From Dolomedes plantarius (lineage: Eukaryota; Arthropoda; Arachnida; Araneae; Dolomedidae): 64,000 bases of DNA. The translations under genes were made by a program, and so were the position numbers. The DNA lies in NCBI GenBank assembly GCA_907164885.2, contig OU015492.1:196822960-196886959 (forward strand). Reading direction: 5' to 3'. The notes below the pieces were generated by a model. That model was not told the DNA's origin and searched no databases. It was given only the letters and a program-made list of their open reading frames with translations. Shown in pieces: positions 10,731-26,987 of the stretch; position 1 is the first letter of the stretch, and each line of letters begins with the position of its first letter.

Positions 10731-11189
10731 TATCTTCATCACTTTTTCTTGCACGAAAGTTTTCTAATCAGATTGTCGTTATTATTATTTTCAAAAGAAT
10801 AATTTTTTCAGAATAATATTTTCTTCCAGAGAAAATATTTTTAGAATTTTCAGTCTAAAATAAAAATTTGGACGACAGTTTTAGGAAGATTCAACTAAAG
10901 AACGATGTACAAAATAATGATTCCTTTAAAGAAGTTGCAGGATTATATTCACTTAAATTTTTTTATATTATTTTAAGGATGTTAAAACAGGAAAAAATGT
11001 ACTCCGAGATTAATTGTCTTAAAATATGCGTCTACCGTAGACTACATAGTACAGTACAGCATAAAAATGTTCTACTTGAAACTGTAATCAATGCACAAAC
11101 ATGCGGTATATTTTAATTCTCTTAAAAAGCTTTACATTAAGTTTTTAGCCAAGAAATATAATAACTGCTTTATCAATAATTTATTGCCT
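10731..11189. other. Non-coding stretch
   Basis: AT-rich flank of the nested Tc1. The 82-codon frame at 10868-11116 shows no recognisable domain. Confidence 0.5.
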
Positions 11190-11345
11190 CCTTTACTAAT
11201 AGATTATGTGTGGGATATGTTAAAACGTTGCAGCGACCTTTCAGCGTGTAAATTGTGAAAACAGCTGCAGAACATCGTTGTAAATCCTCCCGCAAATTGC
11301 CGTACCAAATGTCGTCCGCGCTCTGTTAGATGCGAGGCCTTAACA
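11190..11345 (+). pseudogene. Possible Tc1 transposase C-terminal fragment
   Basis: Around 11203-11225 the plus strand reads DYVWDMLKR, like the x-E-H-V-W-D-x-L-x-R segment after the last catalytic residue of Tc1 transposases. A shifted frame downstream gives LPQIAVPNVVRALLDARP. No ends are visible, so the assignment is weak. Confidence 0.3.
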
Positions 11346-12240
11346 CATTCTCTGTCATCATAGATGCATTAGGTGTTTGTCCAGGAGCGAAGCAGAAATA
11401 ATAGGTAGTGATCATTATAAATAGTTTATTGCCCTTAAAAAATGCAAAAATAAACACGTTTTCAAAAATAAAATTGAAAACTGAAAGTAACCTACCAGTG
11501 ACATGACCTTTAAATGGTTTTCGTTATGAGCCACGTGGATCCCCGGTGGTCTCAGAAAAGAAAATTAATAAAACAAGTCACACGTAAAAACACTTCACAC
11601 ATGTATTGCACTTTGTTGGTACTTTTTTGCTCTTTTTTATGATCCCTTTTCCCTTTTTCTTTTTTTGTGTTTTCATAACACTCTACAATTCTGTTTCATT
11701 TCTTTCGATTTTGAGACGGTCTTTCTCGGAGTCTTTCTCGGATTTCTATTAGCACGTGTTTTTCTTTGATCACATCATTTTCTTTTTTATGGGTAAGCAC
11801 GTCTACTAAGGACCGATTCATGATGTTGATGTTTTAGCTCCTATTTCACTTAACATCATAGCTGCCATGTGGAGGCGGTGATGTTAAAAATTCGTCGGCA
11901 GGGAAGGCAACGCAACATAAACATTAAAATTTAGTATTCAAATTTTAATTTTTAATTGGACCATTTCGTATATACCTTTTCATAGATAAAGAATATTCCT
12001 CGTTGTCTTTATTAATTCTTATTACCGAGTGTTATTACATGTTATGAACACGTCACGGATATATAAATTTTCTCTCTATTAAATTTTGATAAGGATCTGC
12101 ATTCTTCTGAATACAAACCTGCTTTCTTCACATTACTTATTGATTATTATATTAAATGAATTATGTAGCACTTTATATGTCTTGGAATTTAAATTAATTT
12201 AGCAATAAATAATGCACTAATAGCTTTAAAAATATTAATT

Positions 12241-12245
<5 letters not shown>
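11346..12245. other. Non-coding stretch
   Basis: AT-rich, with a T/C-rich patch at about 11610-11800. No gene or transposon end is recognised. Confidence 0.5.
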
Positions 12246-12338
<93 letters not shown>

Positions 12339-12342
12339 GTGT
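12246..12342. repeat. Compound (AT)n-(GT)n microsatellite
   Basis: About 21 AT units are followed directly by about 25 GT units, with one GC interruption. Confidence 0.95.
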
Positions 12343-13003
12343 ACATATTTAAGTAAAGAAATATACTGATTATCAAAATGTCCCTTCTTTTACAAAATCG
12401 AATAATTTGTAAAATTTTATGTCCTACATGTATTGCCTTAGTTTAAATGCTCTTATCTAGTTTTAATCTCTTTGAACTTCAAAGGCATACCTTTTGATGT
12501 AAACAGGATCATAAATTTTACCTTTGTGCAACTTCGAGTAAAAAGGAAAGCGGAGCGTTCTATAACTTCACTGAGCAAACAATTATTTTTAGACGAGTTC
12601 GGAATTATATTGTTCGGCTAAACGTTATACTATGTTGTTCAGCAAACAACTTTTAAAGGTCTTAATATAAATTATGCATACTTATGAAAACTGGAGGAAA
12701 GATAGTGATGCACAAAATATTAATTAAAAACTTATGTAATTTCATGCTTTTATCTGAACTTAATTTTAAGTGAATAATTGACGTCATTTCCGTTTTCATA
12801 GTTTAAAAGGAAATAAGTTAATAATTCTCTTTTGGGACTGATAACTAAACGACACATTTTTTCAATACCAGAGAAAGCTACTAGAATATATTTAGGGAAT
12901 TACAAAATATTTCCATTTATTAAAATTATATGAGGAACAAATTACTGAAATTTAATTATGTAATGCTTATATAAGATTTTTTCGACAGGAAATCGTTTTC
13001 TAG
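12343..13003. other. Non-coding stretch
   Basis: AT-rich sequence upstream of the Helitron, with nothing recognisable. Confidence 0.5.
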
Positions 13004-13692
13004 TCTATATATATAAAGCAGCTCCGTAACTGACTCATTCACTGACTGACTGACTGACATACAACGCACAGACCAAACCGCTGGACCTAAAGGGCTGAAA
13101 TTTTGCATGGCGATTATTCTTATAGTGTAGGGGTGCACTAAGAGAGCTTTTTGAAAAATTCTTTTTAGATTTTTTAAAATTAAATTTTTAAGCTGTTTTA
13201 GTAGCTTTTTTTAAGTTTGCATTTAAAATAATAATTTGAGGGTTATAAAATTTATATCACAAGAAAGATCATAAAATTTCCTTCAAAATGAAATTTTTTT
13301 CGAATTTTTACCTCCATTTCCTGATTTTTCGTGAATTTTTAAAGATTAATTTTTAGAATGCAATTGATTAAATGCTGATCACGTGATTTCTTTTTCTGGT
13401 ACTTTCAATAAATTTATCGTCACGTGCGTAACAACTAAATAGACAAAAAGAATAGTTTTTTATCTTTCTAATGCAGCAGACGATTGGATATTATCCCAAA
13501 AAAAATGCATATCCCTTACGATTTTTTTATAAATATATATATATAGACAGATATATATTTTACATCAATTGTATACATTGATCATCGCATTTATTATAAA
13601 TATATATATTTATTTTTTGGCATAAATTGCATACGTTGACCGTTGTATTTAATTTGAATGTACTCCGTAGCGAAGCGCGGGTTTTCAGCTAG
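13004..13692 (+). mobile_element. Non-autonomous Helitron, copy 1
   Basis: It starts with TC followed by TATATATATAAA and a GACTGACTGAC run. The body is about 690 bp with no Rep/helicase coding. It ends in CTAG (13689-13692) followed by T. The GC-rich hairpin CCGTAGCGAAGCGCGG lies about 10 bp before the end, the classical Helitron 3' signature. Two relatives lie at 26027-26688 (inverted) and 59453-60202, which helps fix the ends. Confidence 0.85.
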
Positions 13693-17766
<4,074 letters not shown>

Positions 17767-18745
17767 CAGTGATTTCCGCTTATAAGAATCACGTTTGTTA
17801 TTACTGTTTTTGATTCTTATAAGAGGTTGATTCTTATAGCCGAAATTTAGGTTTCTGGACAGGCAAACACACACCTATATATACATATATTAGAAAATTT
17901 ACCATAAAATACTCTTTAATTTACTTTAATTATCTTTTATTAAAATTATTTTTTATAATTTTAGAAATACAACTTGATTTCTAGACCTGTAAGTAGACAC
18001 ACATGATTATAGTAAGAGATGAAAAAATCCAATATTTGGTACAACATACCTGCGTAACAGTTTAACATTTCAACTACAGGAAGGGTGCAAGAAAAACTTT
18101 TCTAAGGTAGCTTGACGTAATGACGTTTTCAGGAGGTTGTTTATACTTTTTTCAATACCAATAGTCTCAGACCAACTTCTAGCTAAGATTCACCTTCTAG
18201 CTTACGTTTCACGGTTTGATAACGTGCTGAATCTAATAATGTCACGTTTGCCTAAGTGATAGTGGACACTTCGCCGAAGATTTATGTGTTTCATGGTCCA
18301 GGAAGCCGCAACCAGGATTCGGGAGATGGGAAAAAAGAGTCCCTGTCTTTGTCAGTGGAGAAAAGTGAAATTGGATCCGGACGGGTAGGATGCCTCTGGG
18401 TCAAGCTAATAGGACAGTGTTTAGCTAAAGAGTTTAAGGGGAAACTATTATGTTATGTCTAACAAAGAAAGGGATACATTTTACGACTGTATTCCGTCCC
18501 ATCTTATCACTCTTTCTTAAAAAAGAAATAAAGAAAAATTTCGTGCCTTTTGAGGGTTTAAGTGGCTTTTTTGGAAAAATGAAAGGAAAGTGAAGAGTGT
18601 AAACCGATTCTTAAAACCGGTGGATTGAGTCTTTAAAGCGAAAATTTTAACATGGAAATAATACATTTGTTTTTGTTTTCGCGATACTGATTATTATAAA
18701 CGGTTGATTCTTATAACCACTGATCACTAGAAGTGGTGGTTACTG
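17767..18745. mobile_element. Tigger/pogo-like non-autonomous element
   Basis: TA-flanked ends begin CAGTGATTTCCGCTTATAAG (17767) and, inverted from 18745, CAGTAACCACC. Both ends carry subterminal TATAAGAATCA motifs in direct and inverted order (17782-17840 on the left, 18688-18722 on the right). The length is 979 bp. The only open frame (18256-18462, 68 codons) has no recognised domain. TIR similarity beyond the first bases is imperfect, so the right boundary is less sure than the left. Confidence 0.55.
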
Positions 18746-19298
18746 TACTTGCAAAATAAACAAATTTCCGCTGTTAGAAACAAAGGTAACTCACCAAACA
18801 TTTTGTCTTAGTAAGTTTCATACTTCCTTCGGAATCACCACAATTAAGAGACTTTCTAACTCAAAATTCAAAAGTTTTGAATAGATGAGATGTAAAAAAT
18901 TGTCTCGTGATTATCATTTAACTAAAATTAATTACAAGATAAAAAGAACTTTTTATATACCATGTTTTTAAATTTTCTGTTGAATCATATAAACTTGACA
19001 ACTCTCTATTTTAATAAATACTTCTTAAAAATATTTTGATGAATTATCCCATCAACTTGAAAGAAAATGAAGTTAATTGGATGTTGCGTTTAACTTTTCG
19101 TTCCCGTCCCGGTCGATAGATGGCTGCACCAGTCTACAAAACAAAATTAACTGGAAATAAATTCAATTCTGCTTAAAGATGGCTAAAAGTATTAAGATAA
19201 TGCATTGTCATCGTGTTCTGAGCTATTCTAAAAGTTTCAAATGTCTGGCTAGTCGGGAAGTTAGTTAAAAATTGATTGCAAGATTTGTACTGGACAAA

Positions 19299-19340
<42 letters not shown>

Positions 19341-20555
19341 AACAAACAAACAAGAAAGCGAGTTAATAAAAACATGGTAAAAATGCTTCTAGTCGAAGAT
19401 AACCCAAAATTAATAAATTAGCCTTAAATACATTTTCGTATAAGTGTACAAAAGCAGTTCGTGAAGCAATCACCATAGTAACATTGGAAATGAGATCAAA
19501 AGAATTGTACATGGACCTTATTACTCACAAATTATGTCTCGGACGTACAGACAAACTAACATTCTGATCACCATTCTGGTTTCACATAAAATAACAAAAA
19601 TCCTTTTTGTGAAATAATAAGGCTTTGTTTAAACGGTTAGAATTCGCTTTGAAGATACAGAAATCGTTAGTAGTCTAATGCGCCAGAGAAAAGGATATCT
19701 TTTATTCATGTTCAAGTTTTTGATTAGTTTATGTTTTCGGATCACGAGCTTGGAAAAACATAAAATAAGTACCAACTGCATATCTTATTTGTATTCACTA
19801 TACTTACTGATTTGTATACACTGATTTTTGCATTATCATTGTATACTTTTTAATCTAAATTGCTAAAAAAGAATAATCTCTTACAAAATAATTTTGATGT
19901 ACCATACTTTAAGAACGATAAAGACAAAAATAATTTCAGTCCAAAAAAAAAAAAGAGAAGGAAATAATTCTAAATATGACATGGTTTCACCACATAAGCT
20001 TTTGGGACAGACTTTACTTTTTTTTTTACCTATTCTCGGCCACAAAAGCGTTTAGGAGGAATTTAATAGTTTCTGGATTGATATTTAAAAGAGTTTAAAA
20101 TGGACCAACCCAGAAACTTTTATACTCTCCCAAATGATGCACTAAAGAGAAGCAAAGGCTTTTCCAGTAAGAGTAACTGACAGAATAATCAATCTCAATA
20201 CTGTGGCGGTGAAAATGTAATAATTGGGTTGGAGTATTATATAATAAATATAATAATAATGATAATTATGATTTTGAATTCAATGATTGATTAAGATGGG
20301 TCAAGATTGTGGTTAGTACAATGCATTCACTGTGATTCCCAAACGATGGAAACAATTCTGGTTTAATATGACAATTTAATTTATTGAATTATTAAAACAT
20401 ATATGTATGCACTCATAATCAAAATAATCATCACACTTTAAATCGATTTTGCACATTCAATTAATTACTACTTATTCTTCCAATACATATACTTTACACC
20501 CTTAATTAATAATTGTCATCATTCTACTACATGGTGCGCACTATCGTCGTAGATA
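18746..20555. other. Non-coding stretch
   Basis: AT-rich sequence with a (CA)n run inside; no gene is recognised. Confidence 0.5.
19299..19352. repeat. (CA)n followed by (CAAA)n
   Basis: About 18 CA units grading into ACAA/CAAA repeats. Confidence 0.95.
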
Positions 20556-20695
20556 CACTCAAGAGCCAAAACATTATGACCACCCCTACATTTTGCAATG
20601 AATTCGCCTGGATGACGTGAAAGGCACGCGATCAGGTGGAAGTGGTATTTAACTGCTGCTGGAGAGTCTGAAGAATCATTCTTTCACTTACTTCT

Positions 20696-21777
20696 GTGTG
20701 TGATGGAAAAGCTGCGGATCTAAGCGACTTTGATAGAGGGCAGATTGTAATGGCTCGAAGGCTCGGAACACGTATTTCCGAAACTGCACGACTCGTGGGT
20801 TGTTCGCGACCTACAGTTGTTAGTACTTATGCAAAGTGGATGAATGACGGTGAAACCAGCAGTAGACGACATGGTGTTGGATGTCCACACGCTATCAAAG
20901 AAAAAGGTCGTCGGAGACTGTCTCGCATGGTGAAGCAAAACCGGAGCCAGACAGTGGCTCAGCTGACAGCCCAATACAATGCAGGGTCAAGTAGAATAGT
21001 ATCGCAGCACACTGTTCAGCGGACACTGTTGGATATGGGGCTACGCAGCAAACGTCCCACTCGTGTGCCTTTGCTGACCAAGCGTCATCACCAACTACGC
21101 CTGCGCTGGGCCCGGGAACATCGCGACTGGTCCATGGATCAGTGGGAGAGAGTTGCCTGGTCAGATGAATCACGGTTTGTCATTCATCATGCCGATGGCC
21201 GTGTCAGGATACGCCGTCTTCCAGGCGAACTGTTGCTCCCTCAATGTACAGTAGATCATACACAGGCCGGTGGTGGCGGTATTATACTTTGGGGACGTTC
21301 TCTTGGGCGTCTCTGGGACCCATGGTTGTGGTAGAGCAGACCATAAATGCTACAGGGTATCTGAACATCATTGCGGACCAGTTGCACCATTACATGGCCT
21401 CTGTTTTTCCAGCTGGAAATGGAATGTTCCAACAGGACAACGCCCCGTGTCACAAGGCTAAAATTGTGTTGGAGTGGTTCCAGGAACATGATGCTGAATT
21501 CCAGTTAATGTCCTGGCCGCCTAACTCACCGGATCTCAATCCGATAGAACACATTTGGGATGTCATGGGACGGCAGATCCCATGACATCCCAAATGTTTC
21601 TCTCATCTTTTACTCAGAGTTCAAATACCACCAATTCGCAATATCTCGGATTTGCGTGACCGTTGCTTAAACATCTGGTACAATCTGTCTCCGGCCATCT
21701 ACCAAGGACTTGTGGCATCCATGCCAAGGCAGGTTGAAGCTGTGTTGCGCGCCAAAGGTGGGCCAACTCATTATTGA
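20696..21777 (+). pseudogene. Tc1-like transposase, frameshifted
   Basis: The N-terminal paired-type HTH runs from [17 protein letters not shown] through [12 protein letters not shown] and [19 protein letters not shown]. The first catalytic D is in VAWSDESRF (about 21160), the second in MFQQDNAPCH (about 21435) and the final E in NPIEHIWD (about 21548). I count 36 residues between the second D and the E, against 34 in classical Tc1. Lesions: the plausible ATG at 20703 is out of frame with the open frame; a one-base loss occurs near 21290 (ILWG, then a shift); and an inverted duplication at 21551-21597 creates a stop after GRQIP. The intact C-terminus (SDLRDRCLNIWYNL onward) resumes at about 21640 and stops near 21777. 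Confidence 0.88.
21551..21597. repeat. Perfect 20-bp hairpin inside the transposase gene
   Basis: The arm at 21551-21570 is the exact reverse complement of 21578-21597, around the 7-nt loop CGGCAGA. The left arm encodes the normal HIWDVMGR segment. The right arm is its inverted copy and replaces expected coding sequence. Confidence 0.97.
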
Positions 21778-21810
21778 CAGGTGGTCATAATGTTTTGGCT
21801 CTTGAGTGTA

Positions 21811-23502
21811 TATTTGATCAATATTTAGCGTTATTTCAAATCTATAAATATCCGCTTAATCATTAATTAGGGCAAGGTAGCATGGCTTACGACAAATTGG
21901 GAAATAACAGACAATACCTCCGTTTGATGATGCGTAGGGCACTGTTGGACATCATACCTCTGGCAGTAGCATCTTAAACATCTCAAGGGTGGGATCGTAG
22001 GGCTTAGTTAATCACTGGGGCCTTATCTCGGTTGACACTCAATTCCTTTCATCGATCTCTTCTACTTTAAATGGCACTTTCATCTCTCATCTCCGATCTT
22101 TAATCGTATTTAACATCTCCAGTATGGGACTGCAGGGCTTAAGTTGTTTGCTGGGGCTTCGTTTTCAGTTGACGCTTTACTATTTTCATCAATATATGTA
22201 AAGTCAGACTCATTTCAACAGCCGTCCTTCGCTATCCGAACTGTCTGACCAACTTCGCTTAATTCGTTTCATGTAACAACACCAGCCTCATTCCATGTCT
22301 ATCAACGGTCAAATCATTTCTACCTCTCTATATCAACAGACTCCTTCTCTCCTTATTCCATCTCTATCAACCGTCAAATCACTTCAGTCTATCTGTCTGT
22401 GCAGCCTCTTTCTCTCATCTTTTACTCAAAATTTCTTCCCTTACTTAATTTTTTGTTCCGCCCACTCTGAAATTTCATTGGTGTCTCCAGTCCCTTTTTA
22501 CAACATCCACACACCATCATTCGCTTGGGTTTTTAATTATAACTTCTTTGGTGACCATTCGTAGTTAAGGGGCGTATCTATCTTCCTAACCCCTTATTTC
22601 ATCGTTCCCACGGATTACTACTCTCCTCTTCTTGTGAGGTCCACTTTCATGACCCTCAATAAATTCTGCCTCCCTGACTTGCAACACTTTTATATCTCCC
22701 TTTTATTTTCTTCCCTCATCTCTGCCTCTTTACTCCCTTTCCAGCGATTCGTTTATTGCTTAAAATTGCTCTTCACTATTATTTACCATCATATCTTCCA
22801 ATTAACTTGCCTTCTATACCTATTTCTTTGTGCGCTTTCACGATGTCGCGAAACTCTGCGACAAATATCATGTAGAGGGTCAAGCTTTTTAACTCACTAA
22901 GTCATAAACCTCGACAATAACAAAAACTTATAACAGAAAATTACGTTATTTTATGATGCTGCAATGTAAATTAGGGTTTTCAATTTTCAAATCATCAGTA
23001 GTAAGCGTTTTTCTTAAAAATGTCAAATTAATCATCATAACAGAGAAAATCTAGGGCATTAATTAATTTCTTTTAAAAGATTAATGTAGAATTGGGGATT
23101 TTAAGCTAAGTTTAAACATCATTAGGTATAAAATGCTTTACTAAACTCTTTCGAGATCTTGCATTTGAAAATATAAGATCAGAAATATACGGATAAAAAG
23201 TTTTCTGTGTTTCCATATTGCTATTCAGTGTTCATCAAAGTCAGGTAATCTAACATATACATCTGTTGAGTACCCAGGAGGCATGGAGCAAAGTCCTGTC
23301 TTGACTATGAGATACTTAGCATGGCATAGCTGAGAAGTGACCAACTTGGGCTGTTGACTAACATGGTCCAGTTACCGGCATCTTGACTGAACACTTTGTC
23401 GATCACTCCTTGAATAAAAATGGTGAAATTTCGATCTTGAACTCGTTTCCTTCTAACTATTATGCCATGCTGAGGAGACAACAGCAAAAGTCGAATCCTA
23501 TC
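21811..23502. other. Unassigned stretch with pyrimidine-rich block
   Basis: An imperfect direct repeat starting AACATCTC(C/A)AG occurs at about 21975-22040 and 22110-22180. From about 22200 to 22840 the plus strand is strongly C/T-rich, with runs such as CTTTCTCTCATC. The frames at 22295-22564 and 22634-22900 reflect this composition (Ser/Leu/Phe-rich) and match no family I know. It could be the 3' region of an unrecognised repeat. Confidence 0.4.
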
Positions 23503-23823
23503 TTAGGCTCAGTGCACACGAGCGATCCGGTGCCGTTGCGAATTCGCACCGGTTCCGCACTCTTCAATTCACAGGAGAGGCGAATCCGTTGTGGTTTTGG
23601 CTGTTCCGTGACATTTACGTCACAGATCAGCCATTTAGGCTCGGTGCACACGAGCGATCCAGTGTCGTTGAGGTACCGCAGTTGCGATCAGGAGTACCTA
23701 GAGTTAAACTAACCGACTCACACTGACGTAGGCTGCGAATTCGCAACGACCGGTTTTATCCCCTCGTGTACTTCTTGATCGCATGAACGACAACGGCTTA
23801 GCAGTAACTTCATTTCAACTGTG

Positions 23824-23973
23824 CAATTCAGACGGACGACATTTTACCGCAACAAAATTGCTGAAAGTGTAGACACAGAACTTTTAATAGAGGAAGTTAA
23901 AAAGTTCAGTGAATTGTGGGATATTAAAAGTGAAAAGTACCACGACAAAAATCTTAAAGGAGTGCGTGGCTGA
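23824..23973 (+). pseudogene. MADF/Myb-SANT-like DNA-binding protein, truncated
   Basis: The open frame contains VDTELLIEEVKKFSELWDIK followed by SEKYHDKNLKGV. This is the first two helices of a MADF domain: L-I-x-x-V-x-x-x-P/S-x-L-W-D, then Y-x-D-x-x-x-K. A stop at 23971 cuts the frame. A neighbouring frame carries on with a Trp-containing helix, so at least one frameshift has occurred. It is probably the accessory protein of the surrounding element rather than a host gene. Confidence 0.65.
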
Positions 23974-24061
23974 ATTTGCATCAGTTTGTATCCAGATTTC
24001 GAAGAAAAAAACACAAAAAGAAAAAGAAGAAATTCTTAAGTGCAGTTATAAAATTATTGTT

Positions 24062-24590
24062 TTCAATTTAAAAAGTAATAAAACAATATCAATTTTAATA
24101 AAAACATATTTCAGATAAATTTGCATTAGTAATATTTAAGTGTCGTATTGATTTTTGATGTTTTCTCAAATGTAATTAAATAAAAATAGCAGAGCATAGC
24201 AGTAAATACCTTAATTAAAAATTAAACATAAATCTAAACAATATGCTAAAAAGCAAAAATTAAACATATATTTCGATTTATTAAACTTTTATTATTTTTT
24301 TATTAGTAACGAACTTCTCATTTCAATTTAGGAAATAATAAAACAATATCAATTTTAATAAAAATGTATTTCACATAAATTTACATCAGTCGTATTCTGG
24401 CGTTGAATTATTTTTTTAATCCATTTTTTTCTAAAATCACTTTAGATTAAAATAATAGAGCATATTATATATAGAGTAAATTTGATATTTAAAATTTAAA
24501 CACAACACCAAACAATTAAAATTTGATTCAGTAAAAAGCAAAATTTAAGTATTATTCCAGTTATTAAATTTTTACATATTTTTTGTTATA
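24062..24590 (+). repeat. Two diverged tandem units of about 260 bp
   Basis: AACAATATCAATTTTAATAA recurs at about 24081 and 24341. It is followed in both units by ATTTCA(G/C)ATAAATTT, a GTCGTATT stretch, an AGCA-rich stretch and AAAAAGCAAAA. This is an internal duplication in the Harbinger-like element. Confidence 0.7.
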
Positions 24591-25145
24591 TTTTTAAATA
24601 TAACAACAATTTTTCCAGTTGACACTTTTTTCATTCGCATTTTTTGTTAAATTCATTCATTTTGCCATGGCAGTTTTCCAAAATCGCTAATGAAGTAGTC
24701 AACCCATGTATTTCTTATCTGATTTAAGTTGATCCCTCTTTGATTAGATCCTTGATTTTACACACTGTTTGGTAAGTTTGCACTGTTTCATGCGGAAGTA
24801 ATTAAAAAACTTTCATTCATCAATACACAAGTCATCATATAACAAAGAAAATGTCCCTTTTAATAATCATGAACTCACCAGAGTTTGGACCCAATAACTT
24901 CTTTTCCTGTATTTAAAGATACTTATAAACTAAGTAAGAAAACACAACTCATTTTCTCCAGTACACTTCAAACTCCATAGCTTGACTCCTACTGTTTAAA
25001 TTCCCTCATTTAAAGGGTTGATCTGTGACGTAAACTTCACGGAACTGCCAAAACCGCAACGGATTCGCCTCTCGTGTGAATTGAAGGCTGCGGCACCGGT
25101 GCGAATTCGCAACGACACCGGATCGCGCGTGTGCACCGAGCCTCA

Positions 25146-26026
25146 CAGTTACAGTGAAGATACAGTGAAGATATATTCATTTGCATAAGTGACCCCTGCA
25201 TAGATCGCACTCAAAATAAGTTGCGTGTAAGTTTATGCTAAGGTTGTTTGCAAAAATTCGTATAAATAGAAATTACACCGTGAAATCTTTCATAATGCCA
25301 TTAACTGATGCATAATTATACTGTTTAGAGCAATTATTCCTCTGTGAGCCACGGATGACGCACGCATTGTAGTGATTTAATCCAGAAGTAATAGCACAGT
25401 TACTGTATATCATATATCAATTGTTTTTTTATATTTCATTTGTCGTTTCCTATTGTTTATATGTCGACAGTCACGTTATCCTACCACATAAGGTATAAGT
25501 AACAAATAAAACGGGAAAAAATTCATTAATCATATAACTCCAAAATACAAAATAAAATTTTAGATTAATTGTCTGTGCAACACATGAATATAGAATTATA
25601 TATGGTAGCCAACGAGGGATAAGTGCAATAAGAGTAATGAAATACCATAACGGATGTCCAGATAAAACTAATATTTTTTACCCGGCTTCAATAAAAAAAC
25701 ATCGCTCTCTGACCTTCAAAATTTACATCATTTGTTTTAACATCGCATATTATACATCCCTTCTTTCTACTTATCATTTTTGCTGTCAAATAAATAATTA
25801 TAACTTGCATTTTATAGACTTTTGCAACAAATATAATAACGTATCCATGGATGACTCGCGAGGCCCGAGTGTAAAGTCACGTGAAGATCGCGCCCCATTC
25901 ATTGTGTTAAAAAATAATCTTCCTTTCTTTATTGACACCAAAAGGGGACCAATCAAGCTTCAATAATTTTCTCGCAGTCAAATGTTTGAAGGATTACTTA
26001 TGAACAGACATACGTATATATATAGA
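25146..26026. other. Non-coding stretch
   Basis: AT-rich. The 109-codon frame at 25637-25966 has no recognised domain and an AT-driven composition. Confidence 0.5.
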
Positions 26027-26688
26027 CTAGCTGAAAACCCGCGCTTCGCTGCGGAGTACATTCAAATTAAATACAACGGTCAATGTATGCAATTAATGCC
26101 AAATATATATATATATATATATATTTCGAATAAATACGACAATCAATATATACAATTGATGTAGAAAAAATATATATATTTCTAAAAAAAATCGTAAGGG
26201 ACATTTTTATAGAAAAATAGTGTCCAATCGTCTGCCGCATTAGCAAGAAAAAAAATTATTTTGTCTATTTAGTTGTTATGCACGTGACGATAAATTTATT
26301 TAAAGTACCAGAAAAAGAAATCACGTGATCAGCATTTAATAAATTAAATTCAAAAAATGAATCTTTAAAAATTCACCAAAAATCAGGAAATGGAGGTAAA
26401 GATTCGAAAAAAAAATTCATTTTAAAGGAATTTTTATGATCTTTCTCGTGATATAAATTTTATAACCCTCAGATTATTATTTTAAATGCAAACTTAAAAA
26501 AAGTTACAAAAACAGCTTAAAAATTAAATTTTAAAAAATCTAAGAAGAATTTTTCAAAAATCTTTCTTAGTGCACCCCTACACTATAAGAAGAATCGCCA
26601 TGCAAAATTTCAGCCCTTTAGGTCCGGCGGTTTGGTCTGTGCGTTGTATGTCAGTGAGTCAGTTACGGAACTGTTTTATATATATTGA
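26027..26688 (-). mobile_element. Non-autonomous Helitron, copy 2 (inverted)
   Basis: On the minus strand it starts TC (26688-26687) with ATATATATAAAACAG. It ends in AGCTAG at 26027, with the hairpin CCGCAGCGAAGCGCGG just before the end. The flanking plus-strand bases A (26026) and T (26689) give the expected AT insertion site. The body matches copy 1 throughout. Confidence 0.88.
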
Positions 26689-26957
26689 TTTGCAGACATA
26701 CACCACAAGCACACTTTTTTAAAAATCAAAGTGTATGAATATGTGTAGGGGAAACAAGGAGATATGCCCAACTCTCACCGTCAACACAATATAAATACTA
26801 GAAGATTAAATGTTAAATTATTTGGAAACGAATTTTTATAAAGATGAAATTACTAGGCGAAAGAACCAACACAAAAGTGAAATAAATTTCATATAGGGCA
26901 AATGAATTTACAGCAATAAAAAATAATTATACATTGTTGGGTATTTCCATAACAAAT

Positions 26958-26987
26958 TTAAGTTCTGTGTTGATACACAGAACTTAA
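26958..26987. repeat. Perfect 13-bp hairpin
   Basis: TTAAGTTCTGTGT (26958-26970) and ACACAGAACTTAA (26975-26987) flank a 4-nt loop, TGAT. Confidence 0.9.

Larger units (their letters stand above)
20556..21808 (+). mobile_element. Tc1-like element with perfect 29-bp TIRs (DD36E spacing)
   Basis: The left end, starting CACTCAAGAGCCAAAACA (20556-20584), and the right end (21780-21808) are perfectly inverted over 29 bp. TA flanks both ends (20554-20555 and 21809-21810). The total is 1,253 bp. The perfect ends imply a fairly recent insertion, even though the transposase is broken. It carries one transposase gene on the plus strand. Confidence 0.92.
23506..25142 (+). mobile_element. PIF/Harbinger-like element with MADF gene
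   Basis: Inverted ends extend for about 128 bp. They start GGCTC(A/G)GTGCACACG at 23506, and the inverted copy ends at 25142. The flanks are TTA (23503-23505) and TCA (25143-25145), consistent with a decayed 3-bp TWA duplication of PIF/Harbinger. A second copy of the end in the same orientation starts at 23638, again after TTA. A MADF (Myb/SANT-like) frame lies inside, as in the accessory gene of this superfamily. No DDE nuclease gene is present; the element is about 1.6 kb and deletion-derived. Confidence 0.75.

Noticed and set aside
13004..13692. Tc1-type element because of its TATATA start
   Set aside because: It has no terminal inverted repeats; the TC start, CTAG end and 3' hairpin are Helitron features.
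25637..25966. 109-codon plus-strand gene
   Set aside because: AT-driven composition (Ile, Asn, Tyr, Phe), no motif, no splice or promoter support.
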